Assembly (NCBI RefSeq): GCF_963974515.1
Contig: NZ_CAXBDD010000013.1
Location: 1-59,065, forward strand
Length of the DNA stretch: 59,065 nucleotides
Direction: 5' to 3'
Source of the DNA: Sunxiuqinia sp963974515
GTDB taxonomy: Bacteria; Bacteroidota; Bacteroidia; Bacteroidales; Prolixibacteraceae
Within the stretch, counting starts at the first letter, position 1; every line of letters starts with the position of its first letter. Made by a program: the position numbers and the translations under genes. Positions 17,193 through 27,200 of the stretch are shown in pieces. The notes below the pieces were generated by a model that saw only the letters and a program-made list of their open reading frames with translations, ran no database searches and was not told the DNA's origin.

Positions 17193-18206
17193 TTACAAAG
17201 ATTTTCGGCGAATAAACTCAAACGGACTTTTGATTCGTTTAAAATCATGCTTCAGAATCATCTCCGCTGCCATATGCCCAATTTGATCGTGATTCGTTGA
17301 AATGGTTGAAATTCCGTCGCATAGCAGTTCTTTTACCGGGCTTTCATTGTACGAAATAATTCCGATATCTGCACCCGGCACCCACTTTTTTTGCTTAATC
17401 AGCTTAATGAAGTCAAATAAATCGTTGTCGGAAATTAAAATGTAGGCCTCGTGTTGATGAATGTTTTTTTCCTCCACCGAGTCCAAAATTTGGTATTCGA
17501 AACCATGAATCTGGTTGAAAATCTGAAACCCGCGGTTAATGTATCTCGAATAGTATTCGCTCTTGGGAAAAACCAAATTCAGTCTTTTGTATTTTTTCAG
17601 CAGGTCTAAGGCTTCTCCCAGCGCATTCAGAATGTCGTGATCGTATTCTTGGTAAACAACCGGATAGTTTCTCAATTCAGGGAGATTTTTGTCGATAATT
17701 AAAACCTTTTCCTTCGGGATTTTCTTGATTACTGCGCTGATATCGGCCTGTTCGTTTCTGAAATGGGGCAAAATAACAAAATAATCGTATTGATTCTGGT
17801 TGTCATTCAGTATATTTTCGAACTCAGTCAGGTCGTAATTATAAATAAATACGTCAACGCTGGCTTTTGCTCCCATGGTGTTAACAAAGGATGCATATAA
17901 GCTCCGTTTATAGTTGCTGAGTTTGTTGAAGATCAGAGCAATCTTTAGTTTTTTGCCGGCCATCGTCTTGTTCACATAGTAACCTTTGCCGCGAACAGCC
18001 GACAAAACTCCCTGCTTTTTCAGGAGCACATAAGCCTTTTCAACCGTGTCGCGCGACAGCAGCAATTCTTCGCTGGTTTCGTTGATGGACGGAACTCGTT
18101 GTCCTTGCTTAAATATTCCAGCCTCAATATCGGACAGAATAAGGTCTTCCACCTGCTTGTACTTGGGGACTTCGGAGTCTGAATCTATCCTTGAAAATTG
18201 CTTCAT
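17193..18206 (-). CDS. GntR-family regulator with LacI-type sugar-binding-like domain
   Basis: A 337-residue transcription factor. The N-terminal winged helix-turn-helix covers about residues 10-78 (KYKQVEDLILSDIEAG, SINETSEELLLSRDTVEKAY, GKGYYV). The remainder (about 90-330) has the alternating strand/helix pattern of periplasmic-binding/LacI effector domains, for example KIALIFNKLSN at the start and DIGIISYNESP near residue 290. GntR fusions of this kind in Bacteroidota control sugar catabolism (the fucose regulator of Bacteroides is an example). It sits 80-100 bases beyond the stand-alone receiver, facing the PUL, so it may sense a sugar released by it; that is inference. The gap between it and the Omp85-like gene (18207-18394) should hold both divergent promoters. 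Confidence 0.88.
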   Translation of the reverse strand: MKQFSRIDSDSEVPKYKQVEDLILSDIEAGIFKQGQRVPSINETSEELLLSRDTVEKAYVLLKKQGVLSAVRGKGYYVNKTMAGKKLKIALIFNKLSNYKRSLYASFVNTMGAKASVDVFIYNYDLTEFENILNDNQNQYDYFVILPHFRNEQADISAVIKKIPKEKVLIIDKNLPELRNYPVVYQEYDHDILNALGEALDLLKKYKRLNLVFPKSEYYSRYINRGFQIFNQIHGFEYQILDSVEEKNIHQHEAYILISDNDLFDFIKLIKQKKWVPGADIGIISYNESPVKELLCDGISTISTNHDQIGHMAAEMILKHDFKRIKSPFEFIRRKSL

Positions 18207-18394
18207 ATTTCAGGCCTGCAAATTTTAGTGTTCGACATTGGCCCTGTAAAAATAAGAAATCCCGCTTTCATCGAAAGGGTAGCGTGCTTTTATTTGTGTT
18301 CTGAATTTGAATCGACTCGATTCGGGTATTCTACTGCGCATAAATTTTTACGTAGCAAAAAGCACTATCTTCGTCTCTCACTAAATTGAATCTG

Positions 18395-19735
18395 ATGAGA
18401 AAATTACGTTTGTTTTTGCTATTCGGCTTGCCTTGGCTGACAGCATTTTCACAAGCCGATGATAAGGAACAGGTGATCAAGAAGGGTTGGAATTTTGGAG
18501 CTTTGCCTACCATTACCTTCGACACTGACCTGGGATTTCAATATGGCGCTTTGGTTAACTTGTATCATTATGGTGATGGCAGCCGCTATCCGGATTACAA
18601 TCATTCACTTTATTTTGAAGTTTCACGTTTTACAAAAGGTAGCGGGATTTATCGTTTTTATTACGATTCGGATCAGTTGGTTAAAGGGTTACAGATTTCC
18701 ATGGATTTGAGTTACCTGACCGATCAGGCCTACGATTTTTACGGATTTAATGGCTATGATGCCGTTTTTAATGAGTCATGGATCAATGATGAGTCGGCCA
18801 ACTACGTGTCGCGTGTGTTTTATAAATACGACCGCAAGCTGTTCCGGTGGAAAATTGACTTGCAGGGAAAAATTACCAGTGAGAAGTTTCGCTGGATTGC
18901 CGGATTAAACTTCCTTAATTTTGAGGTGGCGCCGGTCGATCTCGGAAAGCTGAACAAAGGAAAAAAGGGCGATGATCTTTTACCTGATGTGGATGGTCTG
19001 TTCGACAAGTACCAGCAGTGGGGAATTATTTTGGAGGACGATGCTGATGGCGGTTTTGTGCCTACCTTTAAAGGTGGCTTGGTATTCGATACCCGCGACA
19101 ATAAACCCAATCCCATGAGCGGACTTTGGACGGAAGCGGTTCTGGTCGTTTCTCCCCAAATTTTGGGCGCCGAAAGTTCATTTTCACAGCTGAGTTTGAC
19201 GCATCGGCAATATTTTACTTTGATTCCAAAGGATTTGTCTTTTGCCTACCGGTTAGCTTGGCAAACAAGCCTGAGTGGCAGGCTGCCTTTCTATTATCAA
19301 TCGCAGGTGGTGACTTCCATCATGACCGGATCGACTTCGGAAGGACTGGGCGGTTCAAAAACCTTGCGCGGGATTCGGCGCAACCGGGTGGTTGGCGATG
19401 GCATTTTCTTTGGAAATGCTGAGTTGCGTTGGAAGTTTGCCCGTTTTCAGTTGAAGAATAATAACTTTTATTTGGGATTGAATGGGTTTATGGATTTTGG
19501 ACAGGTGACCGATAATATTGATTTTAAGCTGAATAATGCTTTCGTCGAATATAGCCTAACCAATAATCCAAGTGACTATTTTGACCGTGGTGCTGAAGCG
19601 ATGCATCTTTCTTATGGTGCAGGATTACGCTTTGCGATGAATGAAAACTTCATCATTGCCATTGATTATGGCTTGGCTGCTGACAAACGTGATGGTACTT
19701 CCGGCTTTTACATGGGGCTGAATTATTTGTTTTAA
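18395..19735 (+). CDS. Omp85/BamA-like (bacterial surface antigen D15) barrel protein
   Basis: A 446-residue outer-membrane protein with a signal peptide ending near TAFSQ. No POTRA domains are present: the barrel begins almost at once (GALPTITFDTDLGFQYGA) and the C-terminal part carries the Omp85 signature LGGSKTLRGIRRNRVVGDG, comparable to the VRGY/F loop that reaches into the barrel lumen, followed by NAELRW and a terminal YLF. Short Omp85-like proteins of this type are frequent in Bacteroidota, sometimes joined to phosphatase or lipid-related genes; their cargo is unknown. The ATG at 18395 is preferred to a TTG at 18386. It is monocistronic and divergent from the GntR gene. Confidence 0.82.
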   Translation: MRKLRLFLLFGLPWLTAFSQADDKEQVIKKGWNFGALPTITFDTDLGFQYGALVNLYHYGDGSRYPDYNHSLYFEVSRFTKGSGIYRFYYDSDQLVKGLQISMDLSYLTDQAYDFYGFNGYDAVFNESWINDESANYVSRVFYKYDRKLFRWKIDLQGKITSEKFRWIAGLNFLNFEVAPVDLGKLNKGKKGDDLLPDVDGLFDKYQQWGIILEDDADGGFVPTFKGGLVFDTRDNKPNPMSGLWTEAVLVVSPQILGAESSFSQLSLTHRQYFTLIPKDLSFAYRLAWQTSLSGRLPFYYQSQVVTSIMTGSTSEGLGGSKTLRGIRRNRVVGDGIFFGNAELRWKFARFQLKNNNFYLGLNGFMDFGQVTDNIDFKLNNAFVEYSLTNNPSDYFDRGAEAMHLSYGAGLRFAMNENFIIAIDYGLAADKRDGTSGFYMGLNYLF

Positions 19736-19900
19736 TCACTATTCGGTCGCGATCTGATCAACGAACCTGCTTTTTGCGAGTTGCATGCTTTTGAATTCGA
19801 GGGAGCGGGACAGAAATGACCATCAAATGCCAGAAACATCTCCGTGTAGGAAAACCAATAGCGATTCACATGGATTAGAGCAGCCTGACCGATCAGTTAC

Positions 19901-21124
19901 TCAATGTTGAGCTTTCGCTTTTTTCACCAAACCTTCAGTCTGGCAAATTTGCAGGATGGGTTCACTACTCGACTCGATATCATTGTCCAATCCAATCGAG
20001 AAGCGGATCAGTCCTTCGGAAAGCCCCATTTCTTTCTTAACATCTTCAGGAACTTCGGACGATGTGCTGGTTCCGGAGCAGCTAAACAAGGTTTTGAAAT
20101 AACCCAAACTTACAGCCAGGTAGCCCACATCGTGCTCCTGCATTTTTTGCATCAAGGCATTGGCTTTTTTTACCGTTCCTGCGTCGATAGAAAGCATGCC
20201 GCCGTAGCCAAATTCGGAATTCATCAGCCGGCTGTGTAGCTCATGCTGCGGGTGGCTCATCAGTCCGGGATAGTTGACCGGGATGCCGTTGGTTTCTAGT
20301 TTTTCGGCCAGGTACTGCGCATTTTTGCTGTGTTGCTGCATGCGCAGATGCAGGGTGTGGATGTTTTTCAGGATTGATGATGATCGCAGCGGATCGAGCA
20401 CGGGGCCAAGCAACATGGCAGTTCCGTCGTTTACATTGGACAGATCGTTAATAAACTGATCAGTGCCGCAGATAGCGCCGGCCACACAGTCGTTTTTTCC
20501 GTTGATGAACTTGGTCATGCTGTAGACAACAATGTCGGCTCCGAGTCGTGCGGGAGCCATAATCATGGGGGTGAAGGTGTTGTCGACCATTAGTTTGACA
20601 CCATGTCGTTTAGCAATTTCCGCCAGCCTTGGAATATCCGAAACCTGCAAAAGCGGGTTGGTCACACTTTCAGTGTAAATCACTTTCGTATTTGCCTGAA
20701 TGGCAGCATCAACGCTTTCCAGGTTTGAGATATTGACAAATGAAACGTCAATCTGAAACTTCTTGAGGTAATTCTTTAAAAAGGCAAATGTTCCGCCATA
20801 GGTCGTTACGCTGGTCACAATGTGGTCGCCGGTGTTGCAAAGTTGCAGCAAGGCGCAAGTGATGGCTGCCATTCCTGAGGCCGTCACCCAGGCCGATTCG
20901 GTATCTTCCATTGCCGCCAGAACATCGGCCAGGTATTTGTTGCTGGGGTTCCAGTGGCGCGAATACAGGAAACAGCCTTGCGTATGGCCAAGAAACGTCT
21001 CAAACATATCTTCACCATGCAGAAAAGTGTAGGTGGAAGAGTCGGTGATGGACGGGTTCACGCCACCAAATTCGCCAAAATGACGAAGTTTTTGGATGCG
21101 CACCGCCGGATCGAAAGTTGCCAT
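19901..21124 (-). CDS. Cys/Met-metabolism PLP-dependent enzyme (methionine gamma-lyase-like)
   Basis: A 407-residue fold-type I PLP enzyme of the trans-sulfuration group. The PLP lysine is Lys205 in YSMTKFING, the aspartate pairing the pyridine nitrogen is Asp181 in DNTFTP, Tyr109 stacks on the ring, and the neighbouring-subunit phosphate contacts Tyr54/Arg56 are in LYSRHWNPS. The family includes cystathionine gamma-synthase, gamma-lyase and methionine gamma-lyase; motifs do not separate these firmly. Next to it on the same strand are a DUF819 permease and an NhaC antiporter, with no methionine biosynthesis genes, so a catabolic lyase is the better guess. The gap to the DUF819 gene is 117 bases and includes AT-rich inverted repeats near 21131-21170, so it may have its own promoter. 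Confidence 0.88.
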   Translation of the reverse strand: MATFDPAVRIQKLRHFGEFGGVNPSITDSSTYTFLHGEDMFETFLGHTQGCFLYSRHWNPSNKYLADVLAAMEDTESAWVTASGMAAITCALLQLCNTGDHIVTSVTTYGGTFAFLKNYLKKFQIDVSFVNISNLESVDAAIQANTKVIYTESVTNPLLQVSDIPRLAEIAKRHGVKLMVDNTFTPMIMAPARLGADIVVYSMTKFINGKNDCVAGAICGTDQFINDLSNVNDGTAMLLGPVLDPLRSSSILKNIHTLHLRMQQHSKNAQYLAEKLETNGIPVNYPGLMSHPQHELHSRLMNSEFGYGGMLSIDAGTVKKANALMQKMQEHDVGYLAVSLGYFKTLFSCSGTSTSSEVPEDVKKEMGLSEGLIRFSIGLDNDIESSSEPILQICQTEGLVKKAKAQH

Positions 21125-21241
21125 GGGTTTTCAATTTTAAATTGGTTTCAATTTAATGGAACCAGTTTTGAAAAAGCATGATATTTTAACAATAAACAAG
21201 CTATTCTATAACATCAATTTTTTGGGAAATTAGAAACGAAT

Positions 21242-22510
21242 CTAGAATCCTTTCAGAAAAAAAGCAATCGCAACGCCCACGTAATTGCCAAAAGCATAGC
21301 CCAAAATCCCCACAGTTAAGCCCGAAATAATGAGCTCCTTGTTCTTTAAGGCTCCGGCAACAACCGGCACAAAAGGTGGCGAGAAGGTGAGTGCGGTGAT
21401 GGTGATGATGGTCGTGTCGGAATCAACTTTGAAAATCCACGAAAGGAAGACATGAATGGCCATGGACCCAAATACGGCCAGAGCCACGTACAAAAAGAGA
21501 TTCAGAAATTCAATCTGAAACATGCTTCGCAAATCGCTCATACTGGCAATGACGAGCGAAAAAACGATGATGAAATACATGCCCAACTGGAAGGTTTTTT
21601 CAATGCGATGAATCGATTTGATGGTGCTAAAAACCAAGCCTAATGTAGTGATGGAAAGTATAACGGCTACCATCTGTGCCGATGGAGGAACGAGCAAGCT
21701 GAGTCCTCCGGCTATCGAGAAGATTAGTACCGAAAAGCCGAATGCTTTCATCAATTGGATAGCTCGTTTTCGGGTTAGCATCCCCACGTAGCTATCCACG
21801 CTGTTGGTTTTTACAGTCACCTTGGCAAGCGCTAGTCTTGGAGCTTCGCGAAACGAGGGTAAAAATGAATTGAACAATTGCTGGGCAACAGTCATTAAAA
21901 ACGCCAGGCAGATAGCACCAAGCATAAGATCATAGGTGTGGGTGAGGATAAAGATATTTGGATTTACGTCCAGCGCTGTGCTTATAGCCGCAAGGTTCGG
22001 AGTGCCACCCGTATAAATACCAACCAGCATACCCGATATTTTCCAGGTTTCGGGAATATAGGTTTCAAAAAGAAAGAAGCCCGCAAAAATGACAATCAGC
22101 AATGAAACCATTGCAAGAAGTAAGGAGAAAAGCGCTTGTTTAGCCAGTTTTAGCCAGCGTCTGATATCGAGGGAAAACAAAAGTAGGGGGATGGCAATTG
22201 GAATGACCAGGGTGATAATTAAATCTTGCAAGCTGGCGATATGGTTAGCCAGCAAATCATTTTCGGTAATTAATCCCTGACTGAAATATGCGATAGCTTG
22301 TTCTTGAGGAAGACTCGATTTGCTCTCCAGAAGAGCTCTGAAAGACTCAGATTGACTGGGAAACAAGCCAATATTGCCAAGCAACATCCCAATAATGTAA
22401 GCCAATACCACAACGCCAACTTTGTTCAGGAATTTTGAAATATGAGTGAGGTAAATCAGGAGAATGGGAAAGGCGAAGTAAAAAATAATCAACACAATTC
22501 CTGGAATCAT
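21242..22510 (-). CDS. DUF819 family integral membrane protein
   Basis: A 422-residue protein with about ten to eleven hydrophobic segments. The DUF819 marker IYTGGTPNLAAI lies near residue 175, in the place where related transporters bind substrate, and the second half repeats the pattern around TFSPPFVPVVAGAL. The family (YjcL-like) is related to bile acid/sodium and glutamate-type secondary transporters by fold, but the substrate is not known. It lies 38 bases downstream of the NhaC-type gene and upstream of a PLP lyase, suggesting amino acid or keto acid transport; this is inference from context. A TATATTTG box sits at 22537-22544 within a direct repeat, so internal initiation is possible. 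Confidence 0.86.
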   Translation of the reverse strand: MIPGIVLIIFYFAFPILLIYLTHISKFLNKVGVVVLAYIIGMLLGNIGLFPSQSESFRALLESKSSLPQEQAIAYFSQGLITENDLLANHIASLQDLIITLVIPIAIPLLLFSLDIRRWLKLAKQALFSLLLAMVSLLIVIFAGFFLFETYIPETWKISGMLVGIYTGGTPNLAAISTALDVNPNIFILTHTYDLMLGAICLAFLMTVAQQLFNSFLPSFREAPRLALAKVTVKTNSVDSYVGMLTRKRAIQLMKAFGFSVLIFSIAGGLSLLVPPSAQMVAVILSITTLGLVFSTIKSIHRIEKTFQLGMYFIIVFSLVIASMSDLRSMFQIEFLNLFLYVALAVFGSMAIHVFLSWIFKVDSDTTIITITALTFSPPFVPVVAGALKNKELIISGLTVGILGYAFGNYVGVAIAFFLKGF

Positions 22511-22517
22511 GGTCAGC

Positions 22518-22557
22518 GGGATTAGTTTGTGCGTGTCAAATATAGGGATTAGTTTGT
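22518..22557. repeat. 13-bp direct repeat flanking a -7 box
   Basis: GGGATTAGTTTGT occurs at 22518-22530 and again at 22545-22557, 27 bases apart, and the second copy overlaps the stop codon of the NhaC-type gene. The minus-strand box TATATTTG (22544-22537) lies exactly between the copies. It could be an operator pair or the mark of a small duplication. Confidence 0.5.
22537..22544 (-). promoter_or_regulatory. Candidate -7 box (TATATTTG) of the DUF819 gene
   Basis: It matches the Bacteroidota TAnnTTTG box and would give a leader of about 20 bases. No clear TTTG lies 19 bases upstream, so it may need an activator, possibly acting at the flanking 13-bp direct repeats. Confidence 0.4.
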
Positions 22558-24030
22558 TTCGATGGTTTCCGGTTTTGATTCGGTCTTGCCTTCGGGTTTG
22601 ACGAATCTCCGGATTTTGATGTTGAAATAGGCAAACAGTATGCTCATAACCGGACTGATGAGGTTGAAAAAGCAGTAGGGCAGGTAGTCAAAAGTGGCTA
22701 CATCCAGCACGCGCGATTGGGTCGCGCCACAGGTATTCCATGGGATCAGTACAGAGGTCATGGTTCCGGAGTCTTCCAGCGTACGGCTTAAGACTTCGGG
22801 TTTTAGCCCCCGTTCTTCGTAAGCTTTGCGGTACATTCGTCCGGGAACGACTATGGCCAGGTATTGATCTGAAGCAGTAGCATTAAAGAAAATACAGGTT
22901 CCCACCGTTGAACTAACCAGCGCTCCGGTTGATTTGGCCATTTTCATGATTGGCCGGGTGATGCGCTGCAGTAAACCCCCGGCTTCCATAATTCCGCCAA
23001 AAACCATGGCCGAAAGAATCAGCCAAATCGTGTCCAACATGCCACGCATGCCACTGGTGCTCAGCAGATGGTTTACATTTTCATTTTGGGTTGACAGCGA
23101 GATGTCGCCAAACATGGCTTGCATAAAGCTGATATACGAAGCCTTGGTATAGCTCATGCCACGTCCGGCGACTTCCCAAACTAGTTCGGGTTGGAAGATA
23201 ACAGCAAACAAACCGCCCAGCAAGGTTCCAATCATCAACGATGGAATGGGGGGCACTTTCAATATAATAATTGCAAACAGAATGAGCGGTACCAGAAATA
23301 ACCAGGGCGAGGTATTGAAAATTTCGCCAATGGCCGATTTAACCAATTCAATGTCGGTAATGGAAGATTTAAATTCATAGTTAATTCCGATAATTAAGAA
23401 AACAACCAAAGTGATGGCAATGCTCGGAATGGTTGTGAAAAACATGTAACGGATATGGGTAAATAGATCGGTTCCTGCCATCGCTGGCGCCAGATTGGTG
23501 GTGTCGCTCAGTGGGGAAATCTTGTCGCCAAAATAGGCGCCCGAAATGATGGCTCCTGCAACAATTGGTTCGCTGACACCAATAGCATCGCCAATGCCAA
23601 GCAGGGCTACGCCAATGGTGGCAATGGTCGACCAGGAACTTCCGGTAGCCACCGAAACCAGGGCACTAACAACAACTGCAGTCATGAGAAACAGCCGGGG
23701 ATTGACAATGTCCAGTCCATAGTAAATCATCGCTGGCACCACACCACTGATCATCCAAGTGCCGGCTAGCGATCCAATGAGTAGTAAAATCAACATGGAA
23801 GGCATGGCCGAGCCAATGGTTTTGACGACTTGTTTGCGTGTGTGCTCCCACTTTTGCCCGTTACGGCGAACAATGATTCCGGCAATTGTGGCTGCCAGTA
23901 GCAAAGCAATCTGATTTGATCCCGCCAGGGTATCTTCAAAAACGAAAACATTGGTCGTTAAAAGGATAATCAGACAGACTATGGGAAGCAATGCCTCCGC
24001 TAAGTTGGGTGTTCTTTTCATGGATGCCAT
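22549..24030 (-). CDS. NhaC-family Na+/H+ antiporter-like transporter
   Basis: A 493-residue inner-membrane protein with about eleven to twelve hydrophobic segments. The NhaC marks are GSSWSTIATIGVAL and the block YFGDKISPLSDTTNLAP near residue 165-185, with the conserved aspartates of the ion path, plus DSGTMTSVLIPWNTCG near residue 420. NhaC members exchange sodium for protons; some relatives exchange malate, lactate or tyrosine/tyramine, so amino acid or keto acid exchange is an alternative. A start at 24021 (MKRTP) is as good as 24030. It heads a same-strand set with the DUF819 and PLP genes. Its neighbours on the other side, the giant repeat gene, diverge from it. Confidence 0.9.
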   Translation of the reverse strand: MASMKRTPNLAEALLPIVCLIILLTTNVFVFEDTLAGSNQIALLLAATIAGIIVRRNGQKWEHTRKQVVKTIGSAMPSMLILLLIGSLAGTWMISGVVPAMIYYGLDIVNPRLFLMTAVVVSALVSVATGSSWSTIATIGVALLGIGDAIGVSEPIVAGAIISGAYFGDKISPLSDTTNLAPAMAGTDLFTHIRYMFFTTIPSIAITLVVFLIIGINYEFKSSITDIELVKSAIGEIFNTSPWLFLVPLILFAIIILKVPPIPSLMIGTLLGGLFAVIFQPELVWEVAGRGMSYTKASYISFMQAMFGDISLSTQNENVNHLLSTSGMRGMLDTIWLILSAMVFGGIMEAGGLLQRITRPIMKMAKSTGALVSSTVGTCIFFNATASDQYLAIVVPGRMYRKAYEERGLKPEVLSRTLEDSGTMTSVLIPWNTCGATQSRVLDVATFDYLPYCFFNLISPVMSILFAYFNIKIRRFVKPEGKTESKPETIETN

Positions 24031-24224
24031 ACTCGGGCAAAATATTTAACGTTTGTAAATAACGGAATAAATGCGAAATTTTAGAAATTTGCAGGATTCA
24101 ATTCAAGCTTTAGCCGGAATTAACAATCATTTTGATTAGATATTTCTTAAATTGGCGCGGAAAGTGATCGTGGTGTCAGCCGCAGGGCTGGGCATCAAAA
24201 ATGTTTGAAGGAAACCAGAACAAT

Positions 24225-27200
24225 ATGCGAACGAACTTTGGAAAATTTTTCATTGGTACTTTATTTTTAGTATTGGGCTTGGGATTTTTGACTGAGGGAT
24301 ACGCCCAGGAAGAAGACTTTTTTGTTGTTGCGGGCCGATTGAGTACCGACGATGGAAATAATGAGAATGTCCAGATTTTGATTTTGAAAAATGGTGTTGA
24401 AGAACAAACATTTACGCCGCCCCGTAGTGGACGTTTCAGCTTTGAGTTTGAGTATAACAACGAGTTTAACATGACCTTTTTTAAAGACGGTTATTATAAA
24501 AAGATGATCATCGTCTCAACGCATGTCCCCCAAGAAGTGTTGGAAGTAGATAGTAAGTTCCCCCCTTTTCAGATTGAAGTGTCGTTGGTCAAGGAAATTC
24601 CGGGAGTGGACAAAAGTTTCACCAATAAACCAGCAGGACGGGTATATTACAATGCCAATATTGATAATTTTGATTCGGAAGTTTATTTTTCAGATATTCA
24701 GCTGGAAGAGCAGGCTGCCAATGCCCGTGCGCAGGAACAGGCCCTGACTGAGGAACAGCGCGCGGCACAAGCCCAGCGCGAAGCTGATTATCAGCGAACC
24801 ATAGCCCGGGCCAATGCGCTGACCACCGAAGAGAAATATGAAGAAGCCATTGCTCAGTTTCAAAGCGCCAACGGCCTATTTCCTGAACGCGATTATCCGA
24901 AAGACCGGATTGCCGAGTTAAATGATTTGATGAGTGCACTGCGATTGGCCGAAGAACGCCGACGTCAGACAGAGCAGGACTACCAGGAAAAAATCAGCCA
25001 GGCCGATGCCTTGTTTCAAAGTGAATCGTATGAGCAGTCCAAAGACGTTTATGGCGAGGCTTTGGTATTGAAACCAGAGGATTCGTATGCTACAGGGCAA
25101 ATAGCTAAAGCCGATGAATTGATTGCACAGAAACAGGTCGACCTTCAGTATAGAGACTTGATTTCCCGAGCGGAGAACCATTTCAATAATAACCAGTGGA
25201 TGGATGCCCGTGGATTGTATGAGGAAGCACTAATGTTGAAACCATCCGAATCAGCTTTTATCAACGAGCAGATCAGTAAAATTGATGATGAACTGGCCGC
25301 GCAACAGGCGATGGCCGAACGCGAAGCGCAATATAACAGCTTTCTGGAGCAGGGAGCACAGGCTTTTCGGGATGAAAATTATCAGGACGCATTGGATGCT
25401 TTTCGGCAGGCGCTAACCCTTAAGCCGGGCGACGAACAGGCCAGCGGTCGAATTGCAGAAACAGAGGCAATTCTCGTTGATCTTCAAAACAGAGCGCGCT
25501 ACAATCAGAGTATCGCCGAAGCTGAACAGGCCTTGAGCAATGAAGATTTAGCCATGGCAAAATCGCTTTTTAGCCAGGCGCTCACGTTTTTTCCCGATGA
25601 GAATTATCCGAAGGAAAAAATTTCTGAGATTGACGAGGCCATGGCGCTGATGTCGCAGTTTAACCATTTGGTTGAGCAGGCCACCATGTTCGCCAGTCAG
25701 GAAGAATACCAGCAGGCCAAGCAACTGCTGCAGCAGGCGCTGCTGATTAAGGATGATGAGGCGGTTCGCAGTCAGGTCCGTGAAATGGATGAGCAACTGG
25801 CCCGAATTGAGCTGGAGAACAGCTATGCCGACATCGTGAGCCGCGCCGATGCTGCCAAGGCTAATGAAGCATATGAGCAGGCCAAATCACTCTATCGTGA
25901 AGCCCTGAAAATAAAAGATGATGAATATCCGGCAGTGCAGATTCGTGCGATTGATGAGATTTTAGCGGGATTGGCAGAACAGGCGAGACTGGAGCAACAG
26001 TTTAACGAAATCATGGCCAATGCCGAAGCTGCATTTGTGCAAAGTGAGTTTCAGGTGGCTCTGGATGGCTTTAATGAAGCGCTGGCTCTAAAACCTGGAA
26101 ATCAGCAAGTGACAGGCCGCATCAGCGAAACGGAAGAGATGATCCGGCGGCTTGAGCAAAAGCAGCAGTTTGATGCGTTGGTTGCTCGTGCCGATCAGGC
26201 TTTTGAGCAAGAGAAGTACGAGCAGTCCAAGATCGGTTATCAGGAGGCGCTGGACATTCTTCCTCAAGAAACACATCCACAGAATCAGATTGCGCGGATT
26301 GATCAAATCCTGACCCAGCTTGAAGCCGAAAGGCAGCGGGAGGCTGACTACCTGGCTGCTATTCAGGCTGGCGATTCATTGCTCGATTCGGAAAATTATT
26401 CCTCGGCGAAAGACAGTTATCAAGCCGCTTTGGCATTAAAATCGACTGAGCCTTATCCGCAGCGAAAAATAGCAGACATTGACTCAATTCTGGCACGACT
26501 GGAACAAGAGCGACTGGTGGCTGATGCGCTTCGTGCTTCGTATGACGAAGTGATTGGGCGGGCAGATGCGGAGTTGGCCGATAAGCAATATGCAGCAGCT
26601 CGTTCGTCTTTTGAAGAGGCGCTGAGCTTGCTTCCGGAGGAAACGTATCCAAAAGATCGACTGGCCGAGATTGACCGATTAATTGAATTAGAACGGGACA
26701 ATGCGTTCCAGGCAGCCATTGCTTCGGGTGATCAGTTCTTTGAGGCGGAAAATTACAGCGAATCGAAAAGTGCGTACACTGAAGCCCTCGAAATTAAACC
26801 AAGCGACACCTATGCTGCCGAACAGATTACGCGGATTACAAACATCCTGGAGCAATTAGCACAGGACCAGTTGCAGCGGGAGAGACTTCAACAGGAATAC
26901 GATGCGAAATTGAAGGAGGCCGAGCTGGCTTTCAATAATTCACGTTTCGAACAAGCTAAGAATTTGTACCAACAGGCCAATACATTAAAACCGGACGAAA
27001 CTTATCCGGTAGAGCAAATAGCAAAGATTGATGCCTTGCTACTCGAAATACAGAAGCGTGAGGAAATTGACCAACAATATGCTCAAAAAATGCGGCAGGC
27101 AGAAACCGCTTTTAATGCCGATCAGTTGGAAGAGGCACTGCGGTTGTTCCGCGAGGCTGCTGAGTTGAAGCCTGAAGAACAATTGCCGCCAAGACGAATT

